Positions 13,901 through 28,874 of a stretch of DNA of 64,000 bases are shown in pieces; the stretch's first letter is position 1; each line of letters begins with the position of its first letter. The DNA is taken from positions 1,302,001-1,366,000 of the forward strand of contig NW_027480492.1 of NCBI RefSeq assembly GCF_051401765.1. The letters run 5' to 3'. The notes below the pieces were generated by a model. It made no database searches and was not told where the DNA came from. It saw only the letters and a program-made list of their open reading frames with translations. The position numbers were made by a program, and so were the translations under genes. This stretch comes from Calliopsis andreniformis. Taxonomy: Eukaryota > Arthropoda > Insecta > Hymenoptera > Andrenidae.

Positions 13901-16900
13901 AATGCTCAATCCTCAATCCTCAATCCTCAGTCCTCAATCCTCAATCCTCAATTCTCAACCATCAATCCTCAATCTTCAATGCTCAATACTCAATCCTCAA
14001 TTCTCAATACTCAATCCTCAATCCTCATTCCTCAATCCTCAATCCTCAATCCTCAATTCTCAATCCTCGATCCTCAATCCTCAATCGTCAATCCTCAATC
14101 CTCAATACTCAACCATCAATCCTCAATTCTCAATACTCAATAGAATATACCGAATTCTCAGGATTCAATACTCAAACCTCAACCCTCAACCCTCAGCCCT
14201 CATCCTCAATCCTCAATCCTCAATCCTCAATCCACAACATTCAATCCTCAATCCTCAATCCTCGTTCCTCAAACCTCAATCCTCAATCCTCAGTCTTCAT
14301 CCTCAATTCTCAATTCTCAATCCTCAGTCCTCAATCCCCAATCTTCCATCCTCAATAATCAATCTCCAATCCTAGATACTCAATCCCCAATCCTCAGTCC
14401 TTAATCCTCAATCTTCAATCCTCAATCCACTGTCCTCAATCTTCAATCCTCAATGCTCAATCCTCAATCCTCAATCCTCAGTCCTCAATCCTCAATCCTC
14501 AATTCTCAATCCTCAATCCTCAATCTTCAATGCTCAATACACAATCCTCAATCCCCAATACTCAATCCTCAATCCTCAATCCTCAATCCCCAATCCTCAG
14601 TCCTCAATTCTCAATCCCCGATCCTCAATCCTCATTCTTCAATCCTCAATACCCAATCCTCATTCTCCAATCCTCAATACCTAATCCTCAATCTTCAATC
14701 CTCAATCCTCAATCCTCAACTCTCAATCCTCAATCCTCAGTCCTCAGTCCTCAAACCTCAGTCCCAAATTCTCAACCTTCAATACTCAATCCTCAATCCT
14801 CAATCTTCAACCCTCAATACTCAATCTTCAATCCTCAATACTCGGTCCTCAATCCTCAATCTTCAATCACCAATCCGCAATCCTCAATCCACATTCATCA
14901 ATCGTCAATCCTCAATACTCAATCTTCAATCCTCAATCCTCAATCCTCAATCCTCAATCCTCAATCGTCAATCCTCAACCGTCAACATTCAATCCTCAAT
15001 ACCCAATCCTCAATCTTCAATCCTCAATCCTCAATCCTCAATCCTCAATCCTCAATCCTCAATCCTCAGTCCTCAGACCTCAAACCTCAATTCTGAATCC
15101 TCAATCCTGCATCCAATATCTTCTGCCCTCAGTCCTTAACAAGCAGTTTTCAATCCTCAATCCCCAATAGAATATCCTCAATTCACAGTTTTCAATACTC
15201 AATACTCAATCTGCAATCTTCAAACCTCTATCCACAAACATCAATTCTCATCACTCAACCCTCAACACACAGTCCTCAATGTTCAATCCTTAATCCACAA
15301 TTCTCAATCCTCAATCCTCAATCCTCAGACCTCAAACATCAATATTCAACCCTCAGTCCTCGTCCTCAATCCACAACCCTCAATCCTCAATCTTCAATCT
15401 TCAATCATCAATATTCAATCTTCAAACCTCAATTCTCAATCCTCAATCGTCAATCCTCAATCCTCAATCTTTAATCCTCAATCCTCAATCCTCAATCCTC
15501 AATCCTCAATCCTCAATTCTCAATCCTCAATCCTCAATCCTCAGACCTCAAACATCAATACTCAACCCTCAGTCCTCTTCCTCAATCCACAACCCTCAAT
15601 CCTCGATCCTCAACCCTCAATCCTCAGTCTTCAATCCTCAATACTCAATCTGCAATCTTCTATCCTCAACCCTCAATCCTCAATCCTCATGCTTCAATCC
15701 TCAATACCCAATCCTCAATCTTCAATCCTCAATCCTCAATCCTCAATTCTCAATCCTCAATCCTCAATCCACAGACCTCAAACATCAATATTCTACCCTC
15801 AGTCCTCGTCCTCAATCCACAACCCTCAAACCTCAATCCTCAATCTTCATTCATCAATATTCAATCTTCAATCCTCAACCCTTAATCCTCAATCCTCAAT
15901 CCTCAATCCTCAATCTTTAATGCTCAATCCTCAATCCTCAATCCTCAATCCTCAACCTCCAACACTCAATACTCAATCTTCAATCCTCAATCCTCAATCC
16001 TCAATCCTCTATCCTCAATCCTCAATCCTCAATCCTCAATCTTCAATCCTCAATACTCAATTTTCAATCCTCAATACTCAATCCTCAATCCTCTGTCCTC
16101 ATTCTTCTATCCTCAACACCCAATCCTCAATCTTCAACCCTCAATCCTCAATCGTCAATGTTGAATCCTCAATACCCAATCCTAAATCTTCAATCCTCAA
16201 TCCTCAAACCTCAATCCTCTTTCTTCAATCCTCAATACCCATTCCTCAACCTTCAATCCTCAATCCTCAATCCTCAATCCTCAATCCTCAATCTTCAATC
16301 ATCAATCCTCAATCTTCAATCCTCAGTCCCAAATCCTCAATCTTCAATACTCAATCCTCAATCCTCAATCTACAATCCTGAATATTCAATCTTCCATTCT
16401 CAATCCTGAATCCTCAATCCTCAATCCTCAATCCTCAATCACCAATCGTCAGTCTTCAATCCTCAATACTCAATTTTCAATCCTCAATCCTCAGTCCTCA
16501 TTCCTCAATCCTCAAACCTCAATCCTCAATCTTCAATCCTCAAGACTCAATCTGCTATATTCAATCCTCAATCCTCAATCCTCAATCCCCACTCTTCAAT
16601 CCTCAATACCCAATCCTCAATCTTCAATCCTCAATCCTCAATCCTCAATTCTCAATCCTCAATCCTCAATCCTCAGACCTCAAACATCAATATTCAACCC
16701 TCAGTCCTCGTCCTCAATCCACAACCCACAATCCTCAATCCTCAATCTTCAATCATCAATATTCAATCTTCAATCCACAATCCTCAATCCTCAATCCTCA
16801 ATCCTAAATCCTCAATCTTTAATGCTCAATCCTCAATCCTCAATCCTCAATCCTCAATCTTCAACGCTCAATACTCAATCTTCAATCCTCAATGCTCAAT

Positions 16901-17257
16901 CCTCAATCCTCAATCATCAATCCTCAATCTTCAATCCTCAGTCCCAAATCCTCAATCTTCAATACTCAATCCTCAATCCTCAAACTTCAATCCTCAATAT
17001 TCAATCATCAATCCTCAATCCTGAATCCTCAATCCTCAATCCACATTCTTCAATCCTCAATCCTCAATCCTCAATCCTCAATCATCAGTCTTCAATCCTC
17101 AATACTCAATTTCCAATCCTCAATCCTCTGTCCTCAATCCTCAATCCTCAAACCTCAATCCTCAATCTTCAATCCTCAATCCTCAACCCTCAATCATCAG
17201 TCCTCAAACCTGAACCCCGAATCCTCAATCCTGAATCCCCAATCTTCACCCCTCAGA
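10984..17257 (+). repeat. 6,274-bp higher-order unit, copy 2
   Basis: This second copy abuts the first directly. I found only about nine single-base differences from copy 1, for example at 6433 versus 12707, 6848 versus 13122, 7200 versus 13474, and the changed CGTCCT unit near 15574 (CTTCCT). That suggests well above 99.5 percent identity, estimated by eye. Homology to the unit start continues past the end, to about 17370, as the start of a third, diverging copy. Confidence 0.9.
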
Positions 17258-20200
17258 CCTCAACAATCAATTGTCAATCCTCAATCCTCAATAGAATATC
17301 CTCAATTCACAGTTTTCAATACTCAATCCCCATTCTTCAACCTTCAAATCTCAATCCGCAAACATCAATGCTCATTGCTCAAACCTCAAACCTCAGTCCT
17401 CAATCTTCAATCCTCAATCCTCAATCCTCAACCTTCAATCCACAATACTCAATCTGCAATCCTCAATCCTTAATAATCTATCCTCAATCCTCATTCTTGA
17501 ATACTCAATACCCAATCCTCAATCTTCAATCCTCAATCATCAATCCTCAATTCTCAATCCTCAATCCTCAACCCTCAGACCTCAAACATCAATATTCAAC
17601 CCTCAGTCCTCGTCCTCAATCCACAACACTCTATCCTCAATCCTGAATATTCATTCATCAATATTCAATCTTCAATCCTCAATCCTCAATCCGCAATACT
17701 CAATCCTCAATCCTGAATCTTCAATCCTCAATCCTCAACCGTCAATCCTCAATCCTCAATCTTCAATCCTCAATACTCAATCTTCAATCCTCAATCCTCA
17801 ATCCTCAGACCTCAATGTTCAATCCTCAATACCCAATCCTCAATCTTCAATGCTCAATCCTCAATCCTCAATCCTCAATCCTCAGTCCTCAATCCTCAGT
17901 CCTCAAACCTCAACCCTGAATCCTCAATCTTCAGCCCTCAGTCCTTAATAATCAGTTGTCAATCCTCAATCCTCAATAGAATATCCTCAATACACAGGTT
18001 TCAATACTCAATGCTCAACCTGCAATCTTCAAATCTCTAGCCACAAACATCAATTCTCTTTACTCAACCCTCAACACGCAGTCCCCAATCCTCTATCTTC
18101 AATCCACAATCCTCAATCCTCAATCCTCAATCCTCAATCATCAATCCTCAATCTTCAATACTCAATCCTAAATCCTCAATCCTCAATCCTCAATCCTCAA
18201 TCCTCAATCCTCAATCCTCAATCGTCAAACCTCAATCTTCAATACTCAAACCTTAATCCTCAATCCTCAATCCTGAATACTCAACTATCAATCCTCAATT
18301 CTCAATACTCAATAGAATATCCTGAATTCTCGGGATTCAATACTCAAACCTCAATCCTCAAACCTCAGCCCTCATCCTCCATCCTCAATCCTCAATCCTC
18401 AAACCTCAATCTTGAATCCTCAATACTCAATCCTCGATCCTCAATCCTCAATCCTCAGTCATCAATCCTCAATCTTCAATACTCAATCGTCAATCCTCAG
18501 TCCTCAATCCTCAATCCTCAATCCTCAGTCCTCAATCCTCAATCCTCAATCCTCAATCCTCAATCCTCAATCTTCAATCCTCAATACTCAATCCTCAATC
18601 CTCAATCCTCAATCCTCAATCCTCAATGCTCAATTCTCAAACCTCAATCCTCTGTCCTCAGACCTCAAACATCAATACTCAACCCTCAGTCCTCGTCCTC
18701 AAACCACAACCCTCAATCCTCAATCCTCAATCTTCAATCCTCAATAATCAATCTCCAATCCTAGATCCTCAATGACCAATCCTCAATCGTTGATCCTCAA
18801 TCTTCAATCCTCAAACCCCAGTCCTCAATCGTCAATCCTCAATGCTCCATCCTCAATCCGCAATCCTCAGTCGTCAGTCTTCAATCCTCAATACTCAATC
18901 TTGAATCCTCAATCCTCAATCCTCAATCCTCAATCCTCATTCTTCATTCCTCAATACCCAATCCTCAATCTTCAACCCTCAATCCTCAATCCTCAATTCT
19001 CAATCCTCAATCCTCAGTCCTCAGTCCTCAAACCTCAATCCTCAACCCTCAGCCCCCATCCTGAATCCTCAATCCTCAATGCTCAACCCTCAATCCTCAT
19101 TCCTCAGTCCTCAATCATCAATCTTCAATCCTCAAACCTCAATCCTCAGCCGTCAGTCCTCGTCCTCAATCCTCAAACTTCAATCCTCAATCCTCAATCT
19201 TCGATCATCAATACTCAATCTTCAATCCTCAATTCTCAATCCTCAATCCTCAATCCTCAATCCTCAATACTCAACAGACAACCCTCAACCATCAGTCCTC
19301 AATACTCAACCATCAAACCTCAATTCTCAATACTCAATAGAATATCCTGAATTCCCATGGTTCAGTACTCAATCCACAATATTCGATAATCAAATCTCAA
19401 TCCTCAAACATAAATTCTCAACACTCAATCCTCAACACTCAGTCCACTCTCTTCAATCCTCCATCTTCAATCCTCAATCCTCAAGCGTCAATTCTCAATC
19501 CTCAATCCTCAGCACTCAATCATCAGTCCTCAAACCTCAACCCCGAATCCTCAATCCTGAATCCTCAGTCTTCAGCCCTCAGACCTCAACAATCAATTGT
19601 CAATCCTCAATCCTCAATAGAATCTCCTCAATTCACAGTTTTCAATACTCAATCCCCATTCTTCAACCTTCAAATCTCAATCCGCAAACATCAATGCTCA
19701 TCGCTCAACCCTCAACCCTCAGTCCTCAATCTTCAATCCTCAATCCTCAATCCTCAATCTTGAATCCTCAATACTCGATCTTCAATCCTCAATCTTCAAT
19801 TCTGAATCATCAATACTCAATCCTCAATCGTCGACCCTCAATCTCCAATCCTCAATCTTCAATCCTCAATCCTCAATCCTCAATCCTCAACCCTCAATCT
19901 TCAATCCTCAATACTCAATCCTCAATCCTCAATCCTCAATCCTCAATCCTCAATCCTCTATCCTCAATCCTCAATCTTCAATCCACAATACTCAATCTGC
20001 AATCCTCAATCCTTAATAATCAATCCTCAAACCTCATTCTTGAATACTCAATACCCAATCCTCAATCTTCAATCCTCAATCCTCAATCCTCAATTCTCAA
20101 TCCTCAATCCGCAATCCTCAGACCTCAAACATCAATATTCAACCCTCAGTCCTCGTCCTCAATCCACAACCCTCAATCCTCAATCCTCAATATTCATTCA

Positions 20201-21660
20201 TCAATATTCAATCTTCAATCCTCAATCCTCAATCCTCAATACTCAATCCTCAATCCTGAATCTTCAATCCTCAATCCTCAATCGTCAATCCTCAATCCTC
20301 AATCTTCAATCCTCAATACTCAATCTTCAATCCTCAATCCTCAATCCTCAGACCTGAATGTTCAATCCTCAATTCCCAATCCTCAATCTTCAATGCTCAA
20401 TCCTCAGTCCTCAATCCTCAATCCTCAATCCTCAATCCTCAGTCCTCAAACCTCAACCCTGAATCCTCAATCTTCAGCCCTCAGTCCTTAACAATCAGTT
20501 GTCAATCCTCAATCCTCAATAGAATATCCTCAATACACAGGTTTCAATACTCAATGCTCAACCTGCAATCTTCAAATCTCTAGCCACAAACATCAATTCT
20601 TTTTACTCAACCCTCAACACGCAGTCCCCAATCCTCTATCTTCAATCCTCAATCCTCAATCCTCAATCCTCAATCCTCAATCCTCAATCTTCAATCCTCA
20701 ATCTTCAATATTCAACACACAACCCTCAATCCTCAATCCTCAATCCTCAGTCATGAATACTCAATCTTCAATACTCAATCCTCAATCTTCAATCATCAAT
20801 ATTCAATATTCAATCCTTAATACTCAATCCTCAACCCTCAATCCTCAATCCTCAATGTTCAATCCTCAATACCCAATCCTCAATCTTCAATCCTCAATCC
20901 CCAGTCCTCAATCTTCAATCCTCAATGCTCAATCCTCAATCCTGAGTACTCAGTCCTCAATCCTCAATCCTCAATTTTCAATCCTCAATACTCAATCTTC
21001 AATCCTCAATACTCAATCTTCAATCCTCAATCCTCAATCCTCAATCCTCAATCCTCAATCCTCAATCCTCAATCATCAATCCTCAATCTTCAATACTCAA
21101 TCATAAATCCTCAATCCTCAATCCTCAATCCTCAATCCTCAATCGTCAAACCTCAATCTTCAATACTCAAACCTCAATCCTCAATCCTCAATCCTGAATA
21201 CTCAACTATCAATCCTCAATTCTCAATACTCAATAGAATATCCTGAATTCTCGGGATTCAATACTCAAACCTCAATCCTCAAACCTCAGCCCTCATCCTC
21301 CATCCTCAATCCTCAATCTTCAATCCTCAATGATCAATCTCCAACCCTACATCATCAATCCCCAATCCTCAATCCTTAATCCTCAATCTTCAATCCTCAA
21401 TCCTCAATACCCAATCCTCAATCTTCGATCCTCAATCCTCAATCCTCAATCCTCAGTCCTCAGTCCTCAATACCCAATCCTCAACCTTCAATCCTCAATC
21501 CTCAATCCTCAATCCTCAATTCTCAATCCTCGATCCTCAATCCTCAATCCTCAGTCCTCAGTCCTCGAACCTCAATCCTCAATCTTCAATCCTCAAGACT
21601 CAATCTGCTATATTCAATCCTCAATCCTCAATCCTCAATCCTCAATCCTCAATCCTCAAT
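11730..21660 (+). repeat. Large duplicated block of about 9.9 kb, first copy
   Basis: The same order of landmarks recurs at 30932-40561. Offsets run 19,202, then 19,314, 19,300, 19,307, and finally 18,901. Every step between these values is a multiple of seven. The block therefore includes copy 2 of the 6,274-bp unit plus the sequence to its right, including the CCATGG landmark at 19355. Confidence 0.85.
18737..19760 (+). repeat. CCATGG-landmark segment, copy 3
   Basis: This is the copy of 3863-4884 at offset 14,874. Here the A core at 19616 is altered to AATAGAATCTCC, and the base after CCATGGTTCA is G. It sits inside the first large block of about 9.9 kb. Confidence 0.85.
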
Positions 21661-24600
21661 CCTCAATCCTCAATCCTCTATCCTCAATCCTCAATCTTCA
21701 ATCCACAATACTCAATCTGCAATCCTCAATCCTTAATAATCAATCCTCAATTTTCATTCTTGAATACTCAATACCCAATCCTCAATCTTCAATCCTCAAT
21801 CCTCAATCCTCAATCCTCAATCCTCAATCTTCAATCATCAATATTCAATCTTCAATCCTCTATCCTCAATCCTCGATACTCAATCCCCAGTCCTCAATCT
21901 TCAATCCTCAATGCTCAATCCTCAATCCTGAGTACTCAATGCTCAAACCTCAATCCTCAGCCGTCAGTCCTCGTCCTCAATCCTCAACCCTCAATCCTCA
22001 ATCTTCGATCATCAATACTCAATCTTCAATCCTCAATCATCAATCCTCAATCCTCAATCCTCAATCCTCAGACCTCAAACATCAATATTCAACCCTCAGT
22101 CCTCGTCCTCAATCCACAACCCTCAATCCTCAATCCTCAATATTCATTCATCAATATTCAATCTTCAATCCTCAATCCTCAGACCTGAATGTTCAATCCT
22201 CAATACCCAATCCTCAATCTTCAATGCTCAATCCTCAATCCTCAATCCTCAATCCTCAATCCTCAATCCTCAGTCCTCAAACCTCAACACTGAATCCTCA
22301 ATCTTCAGCCCTCAGTCCTTAACAATCAGTTGTCAATCCTCAATCCTCAATAGAATATCCTCAATACACAGGTTTCAATACTCAATGCTCAACCTGCAAT
22401 CTTCAAATCTCTAGCCACAAACATCAATTCTCTTTACTCAACCCTCAACACGCAGTCCCCAATCCTCCATCTTCAATCCTCAATCCTCAATCCTCAATCC
22501 TCAATCCTCAATCCTCAATCTTCAATCCTCAATCTTCAATAATCAACACACAACCCTCAATCCTCAATCCTCAATCCTCAGTCATGAATACTCAATCTTC
22601 AATACTCAATTCTCAATCTTCAATCATCAATATTCAATATTCAATCCTTAATACTCAATCCTCAACCCTCAATCCTCAATCCTCAATGTTCAATCCTCAA
22701 TACCCAATACTCAATCTTCAATCCTCAATCCCCAGTCCTCAATCTTCAATCCTCAATGCTCAATCCTCAATCCTGAGTACCCAGTCCTCAATCCTCAATC
22801 CTCAATCTTCAATCCTCAATACTCAATCTTCAATCCTCAATACTCAATCTTCAATCCTCAATCCCCAGTCCTCAATCTTCAATCCTCAATGCTCAATCCT
22901 CAATCCTGAGTACTCAGTCCTCAATCCTCAATCCTCAATCTTCAATCCTCAATACTCAATCTTCAATCCTCAATACTCAATCTTCAATCCTCAATCCTCA
23001 ATCCTCAATCCTCAATCCTCAATCCTCAATCCTCAATCATCAATCCTCAATCTTCCATACTCAATCATAAATCCTCAAACCTCAATCCTCAATCCTCAAT
23101 CCTCAATCGTCAAACCTCAATCTTCAATACTCAAACCTCAATCCTCAATCCTCAATCCTGAATACTCAACTATCAATCCTCAATTCTCAATACTCAATAG
23201 AATATCCTGAATTCTCGGGATTCAATACTCAAACCTCAATCCTCAAACCTCAGCCCTCATCCTCCATCCTCAATCCTCAATCTTCAATCCTCAATGATCA
23301 ATCTCCAACCCTACATCATCAATCCCCAATCCTCAATCCTTAATCCTCAATCTTCAATCCTCAATCCTCAATACCCAATCCTCAATCTTCAATCCTCAAT
23401 CCTCAATCCTCAATCCTCAGTCCTCAGTCCTCAATACCCAATCCTCAATCTTCAATACTCAATCCTCAATCCTCAATCCTCAATTCTCAATCCTCGATCC
23501 TCAATCCTCAATCCTCAGTCCTCAGTCCTCGAACCTCAACCCTCAACCCTCAGACCTTAATCTCAATCCTCAATCCTCAATCCTCAATCCTCAATCTTCA
23601 ATCCTCAATACTCAACCTGTAATCCTCAATCCTCAATCCTCAATACTCAACCATCAATCCTCAATTCTCAATACTCAATAGAATATACTGAATTCTCAGG
23701 ATTCAATACTCAAACCTCAACCCGCATCCCTCAGCCCTCATTCTCAATCCTCAATCCTCAATCCTCAATCCACAACATTCAATCCTCAATACTCAATCTG
23801 CAATCCTCAATCCTCAATCCTCAATCCTCAATCCTCAATCCTCAGTCATCAATCCTCAATCTTCAATACTCAATCGTCAATCCTAAGTCCTCAATCCTCA
23901 ATCCTCAATCCTCGTTCCTCAAACCTCAATCCTCAATCCTCAGTCTTCATCCTCAATTCTCAATTCTCAATCCTCAGTCCTCAATCCCCAATCTTCCATC
24001 CTCAATAATCAATCTCCAATCCTATATACTCAATCCCCAATCCTCAGTCCTTAATCCACAATCTTCAATCCTCAATCCACTGTCCTCAATCTTCAATCCT
24101 CAATGCTCAATCCTCAATCCTCAATCCTCAGTCCTCAATCCTCAATCCTCAATTCTCAACCATCAATCCTCAATCTTCAATGCTCAATACTCAATCCTCA
24201 ATTCTCAATACTCAATCCTCAATCCTCATTCCTCAATCCTCAATCCTCAATCCTCAATTCTCAATCCTCGATCCTCAATCCTCAATCCTCAATCCTCAAT
24301 CCTCAATACTCAACCATCAATCCTCAATTCTCAATACTCAATAGAATATACCGAATTCTCAGGATTCAATACTCAAACCTCAACCCTCAACCCTCAGCCC
24401 TCATCCTCAATCCTCAATCCTCAATCCTCAATCCACAACATTCAATCCTCAATACTCAATCTTCAATCCTCAATCCTCAATCCTCAATCCTCAATCCTCA
24501 ATCCTCAGTCATCAATCCTCAATCTTCAATACTCAATCGTCAATCCTAAGTCCTCAATCCTCAATCCTCAATCCTCGTTCCTCAAACCTCAATCCTCAAT

Positions 24601-27600
24601 CCTCAGTCTTCATCCTCAATTCTCAATTCTCAATCCTCAGTCCTCAATCCCCAATCTTCCATCCTCAATAATCAATCTCCAATCCTAGATACTCAATCCC
24701 CAATCCTCAGTCCTTAATCCTCAATCTTCAATCCTCAATCCACTGTCCTCAATCTTCAATCCTCAATGCTCAATCCTCAATCCTCAATCCTCAGTCCTCA
24801 ATCCTCAATCCTCAATTCTCAATCCTCAATCCTCAATCTTCAATGCTCAATACTCAATCCTCAATCCCCAATACTCAATCCTCAATCCTCAATCCTCAAT
24901 CCCCAATCCTCAGTCCTCAATTCTCAATCCCCGATCCTCAATCCTCATTCTTCAATCCTCAATACCCAATCCTCATTCTCCAATCCTCAATACCTAATCC
25001 TCAATCTTCAATCCTCAATCCTCAATCCTCAACTCTCAATCCTCAATCCTCAGTCCTCAGTCCTCAAACCTCAGTCCCAAATTCTCAACCTTCAATACTC
25101 AATCCTCAATCCTCAATCTTCAACCCTCAATACTCAATCTTCAATCCTCAATACTCGGTCCTCAATCCTCAATCTTCAATCACCAATCCGCAATCCTCAA
25201 TCCACATTCATCAATCGTCAATCCTCAATACTCAATCTTCAATCCTCAATCCTCAATCCTCAATCCTCAATCCTCAATCGTCAATCCTCAACCGTCAACA
25301 TTCAATCCTCAATACCCAATCCTCAATCTTCAATCCTCAATCCTCAATCCTCAATCCTCAATCCTCAATCCTCAATCCTCAGTCCTCAGACCTCAAACCT
25401 CAATTCTGAATCCTCAATCCTGCATCCAATATCTTCTGCCCTCAGTCCTTAACAAGCAGTTTTCAATCCTCAATCCCCAATAGAATATCCTCAATTCACA
25501 GTTTTCAATACTCAATACTCAATCTGCAATCTTCAAACCTCTATCCACAAACATCAATTCTCATCACTCAACCCTCAACACACAGTCCTCAATGTTCAAT
25601 CCTTAATCCACAATTCTCAATCCTCAATCCTCTATCCTCAGACATCAAACATCAATATTCAACCCTCAGTCCTCGTCCTCAATCCACAACCCTCAATCCT
25701 CAATCTTCAATCTTCAATCATCAATATTCAATCTTCAAACCTCAATTCTCAATCCTCAATCGTCAATCCTCAATCCTCAATCTTTAATCCTCAATCCTCA
25801 ATCCTCAATCCTCAATCCGCAATCCTCAATTCTCAATCCTCAATCCTCAATCCTCAGACCTCAAACATCAATACTCAACCCTCAGTCCTCGTCCTCAATC
25901 CACAACCCTCAATCCTCGATCCTCAACCCTCAATCCTCAGTCTTCAATCCTCAATACTCAATCTGCAATCTTCTATCCTCAACCCTCAATCCTCAATCCT
26001 CATGCTTCAATCCTCAATACCCAATCCTCAATCTTCAATCCTCAATCCTCAATCCTCAATTCTCAATCCTCAATCCTCAATCCACAGACCTCAAACATCA
26101 ATATTCTACCCTCAGTCCTCGTCCTCAATCCACAACCCTCAAACCTCAATCCTCAATCTTCATTCATCAATATTCAATCTTCAATCCTCAACCCTTAATC
26201 CTCAATCCTCAATCCTCAATCCTCAATCTTTAATGCTCAATCCTCAATCCTCAATCCTCAATCCTCAACCTCCAACACTCAATACTCAATCTTCAATCCT
26301 CAATCCTCAATCCTCAATCCTCTATCCTCAATCCTCAATCCTCAATCCTCAATCTTCAATCCTCAATACTCAATCTTCAATCCTCAATACTCAATCCTCA
26401 ATCCTCTGTCCTCATTCTTCTATCCTCAACACCCAATCCTCAATCTTCAACCCTCAATCCTCAATCGTCAATGTTGAATCCTCAATACCCAATCCTAAAT
26501 CTTCAATCCTCAATCCTCAAACCTCAATCCTCTTTCTTCAATCCTCAATACCCATTCCTCAACCTTCAATCCTCAATCCTCAATCCTCAATCCTCAATCC
26601 TCAATCTTCAATCATCAATCCTCAATCTTCAATCCTCAGTCCCAAATCCTCAATCTTCAATACTCAATCCTCAATCCTCAATCTACAATCCTGAATATTC
26701 AATCTTCCATTCTCAATCCTGAATCCTCAATCCTCAATCCTCAATCCTCAATCATCAATCGTCAGTCTTCAATCCTCAATACTCAATTTTCAATCCTCAA
26801 TCCTCAGTCCTCATTCCTCAATCCTCAAACCTCAATCCTCAATCTTCAATCCTCAAGACTCAATCTGCTATATTCAATCCTCAATCCTCAATCCTCAATC
26901 CCCACTCTTCAATCCTCAATACCCAATCCTCAATCTTCAATCCTCAATCCTCAATCCTCAATTCTCAATCCTCAATCCTCAATCCTCAGACCTCAAACAT
27001 CAATATTCAACCCTCAGTCCTCGTCCTCAATCCACAACCCACAATCCTCAATCCTCAATCTTCAATCATCAATATTCAATCTTCAATCCACAATCCTCAA
27101 TCCTCAATCCTCAATCCTCAATCCTCAATCTTTAATGCTCAATCCTCAATCCTCAATCCTCAATCCTCAATCTTCAACGCTCAATACTCAATCTTCAATC
27201 CTCAATGCTCAATCCTCAATCCTCAATCATCAATCCTCAATCTTCAATCCTCAGTCCCAAATCCTCAATCTTCAATACTCAATCCTCAATCCTCAAACTT
27301 CAATCCTCAATATTCAATCATCAATCCTCAATCCTGAATCCTCAATCCTCAATCCACATTCTTCAATCCTCAATCCTCAATCCTCAATCCTCAATCATCA
27401 GTCTTCAATCCTCAATACTCAATTTCCAATCCTCAATCCTCTGTCCTCAATCCTCAATCCTCAAACCTCAATCCTCAATCTTCAATTCTCAATCCTCAAC
27501 CCTCAATCATCAGTTCTCAAACCTGAACCCCGAATCCTCAATCCTGAATCCCCAATCTTCACCCCTCAGACCTCAACAATCAATTGTCAATCCTCAATCC

Positions 27601-27790
27601 TCAATAGAATATCCTCAATTCACAGTTTTCAATACTCAATCCCCATTCTTCAACCTTCAAATCTCAATCCGCAAACATCAATGCTCATTGCTCAACCCTC
27701 AAACCTCAGTCCTCAATCTTCAATCCTCAATCCTCAATCCTCAACCTTCAATCCACAATACTCAATCTGCAATCCTCAATCCTTAATAAT
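21640..27790 (+). repeat. Higher-order unit, copy 3 (rearranged)
   Basis: This stretch matches about 11320-17480. The offset changes from 10,320 to 10,201 (a loss of 119 bases before about 22200) and then to 10,313 (a gain of 112 bases near 24430-24550). Both changes are whole numbers of heptamers (17 and 16). Landmark cores at 22349, 23196, 23677, 24340, 25479 and 27603 correspond to 12148, 12995, 13476, 14139, 15166 and 17290. Confidence 0.85.
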
Positions 27791-28874
27791 CTATCCTCAA
27801 TCCTCATTCTTGAATACTCAATACCCAATCCTCAATCTTCAATCCTCAATCCTCAATCCTCAATTCTCAATCGTCAATCCTCAATCCTCAGACCTCAAAC
27901 ATCAATATTCAACCCTCAGTCCTCGTCCTCAATCCACAACCCTCAATCCTCAATCCTCAATATTCATTCATCAATATTCAATCTTCAATCCTCAATCCTC
28001 AATCCTCAATACTCAATCCTCAATCCTGAATCTTCAATCCTCAATCCTCAATCGTCAATCCTCAATCCTCAATCTTCAATCCTCAATACTCAATCTTCAA
28101 TCCTCAATCCTCAATCCTCAGACCTGAATGTTCAATCCTCAATTCCCAATCCTCAATCTTCAATGCTCAATCCTCAGTCCTCAATCCTCAATCCTCAATC
28201 CTCAATTCTCAGTCCTCAAACCTCAACCCTGAATCCTCAATCTTCAGCCCTCAGTCCTTAACAATCAGTTGTCAATCCTCAATCCTCAATAGAATATCCT
28301 CAATACACAGGTTTCAATACTCAATGCTCAACCTGCAATCTTCAAATCTCTAGCCACAAACATCAATACTTTTTACTCAACCCTCAACACGCAGTCCCCA
28401 ATCCTCTATCTTCAATCCTCAATCCTCAATCCTCAATCCTCAATCCTCAATCCTCAATCCTCAATCCTCAATCATCAATCCTCAATCTTCAATACTCAAT
28501 CATAAATCCTCAATCCTCAATCCTCAATCCTCAATCCTCAATCGTCAAACCTCAATCTTCAATACTCAAACCTCAATCCTCAATCCTCAATCCTGAATAC
28601 TCAACTATCAATCCTCAATTCTCAATACTCAATAGAATATCCTGAATTCTCGGGATTCAATACTCAAACCTCAATCCTCAAACCTCAGCCCTCATCCTCC
28701 ATCCTCAATCCTCAATCTTCAATCCTCAATGATCAATCTCCAACCCTACATCATCAATCCCCAATCCTCAATCCTTAATCCTCAATCTTCAATCCTCAAT
28801 CCTCAATACCCAATCCTCAATCTTCGATCCTCAATCCTCAATCCTCAATCCTCAGTCCTCAGTCCTCAATACCC
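27260..28874 (+). repeat. 1,615-bp tandem duplication, copy 1
   Basis: Landmarks at 27603, 28288 and 28631 recur at 29218, 29903 and 30246, a constant offset of 1,615. I noticed few differences, for example CAATACTTTTTACTC near 28366 versus CAATTCTTTTTACTC near 29981. The breakpoint lies within CAATCTTCAATACTCAATCC, present at both ends, which fits unequal exchange between short identical runs. Confidence 0.87.
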
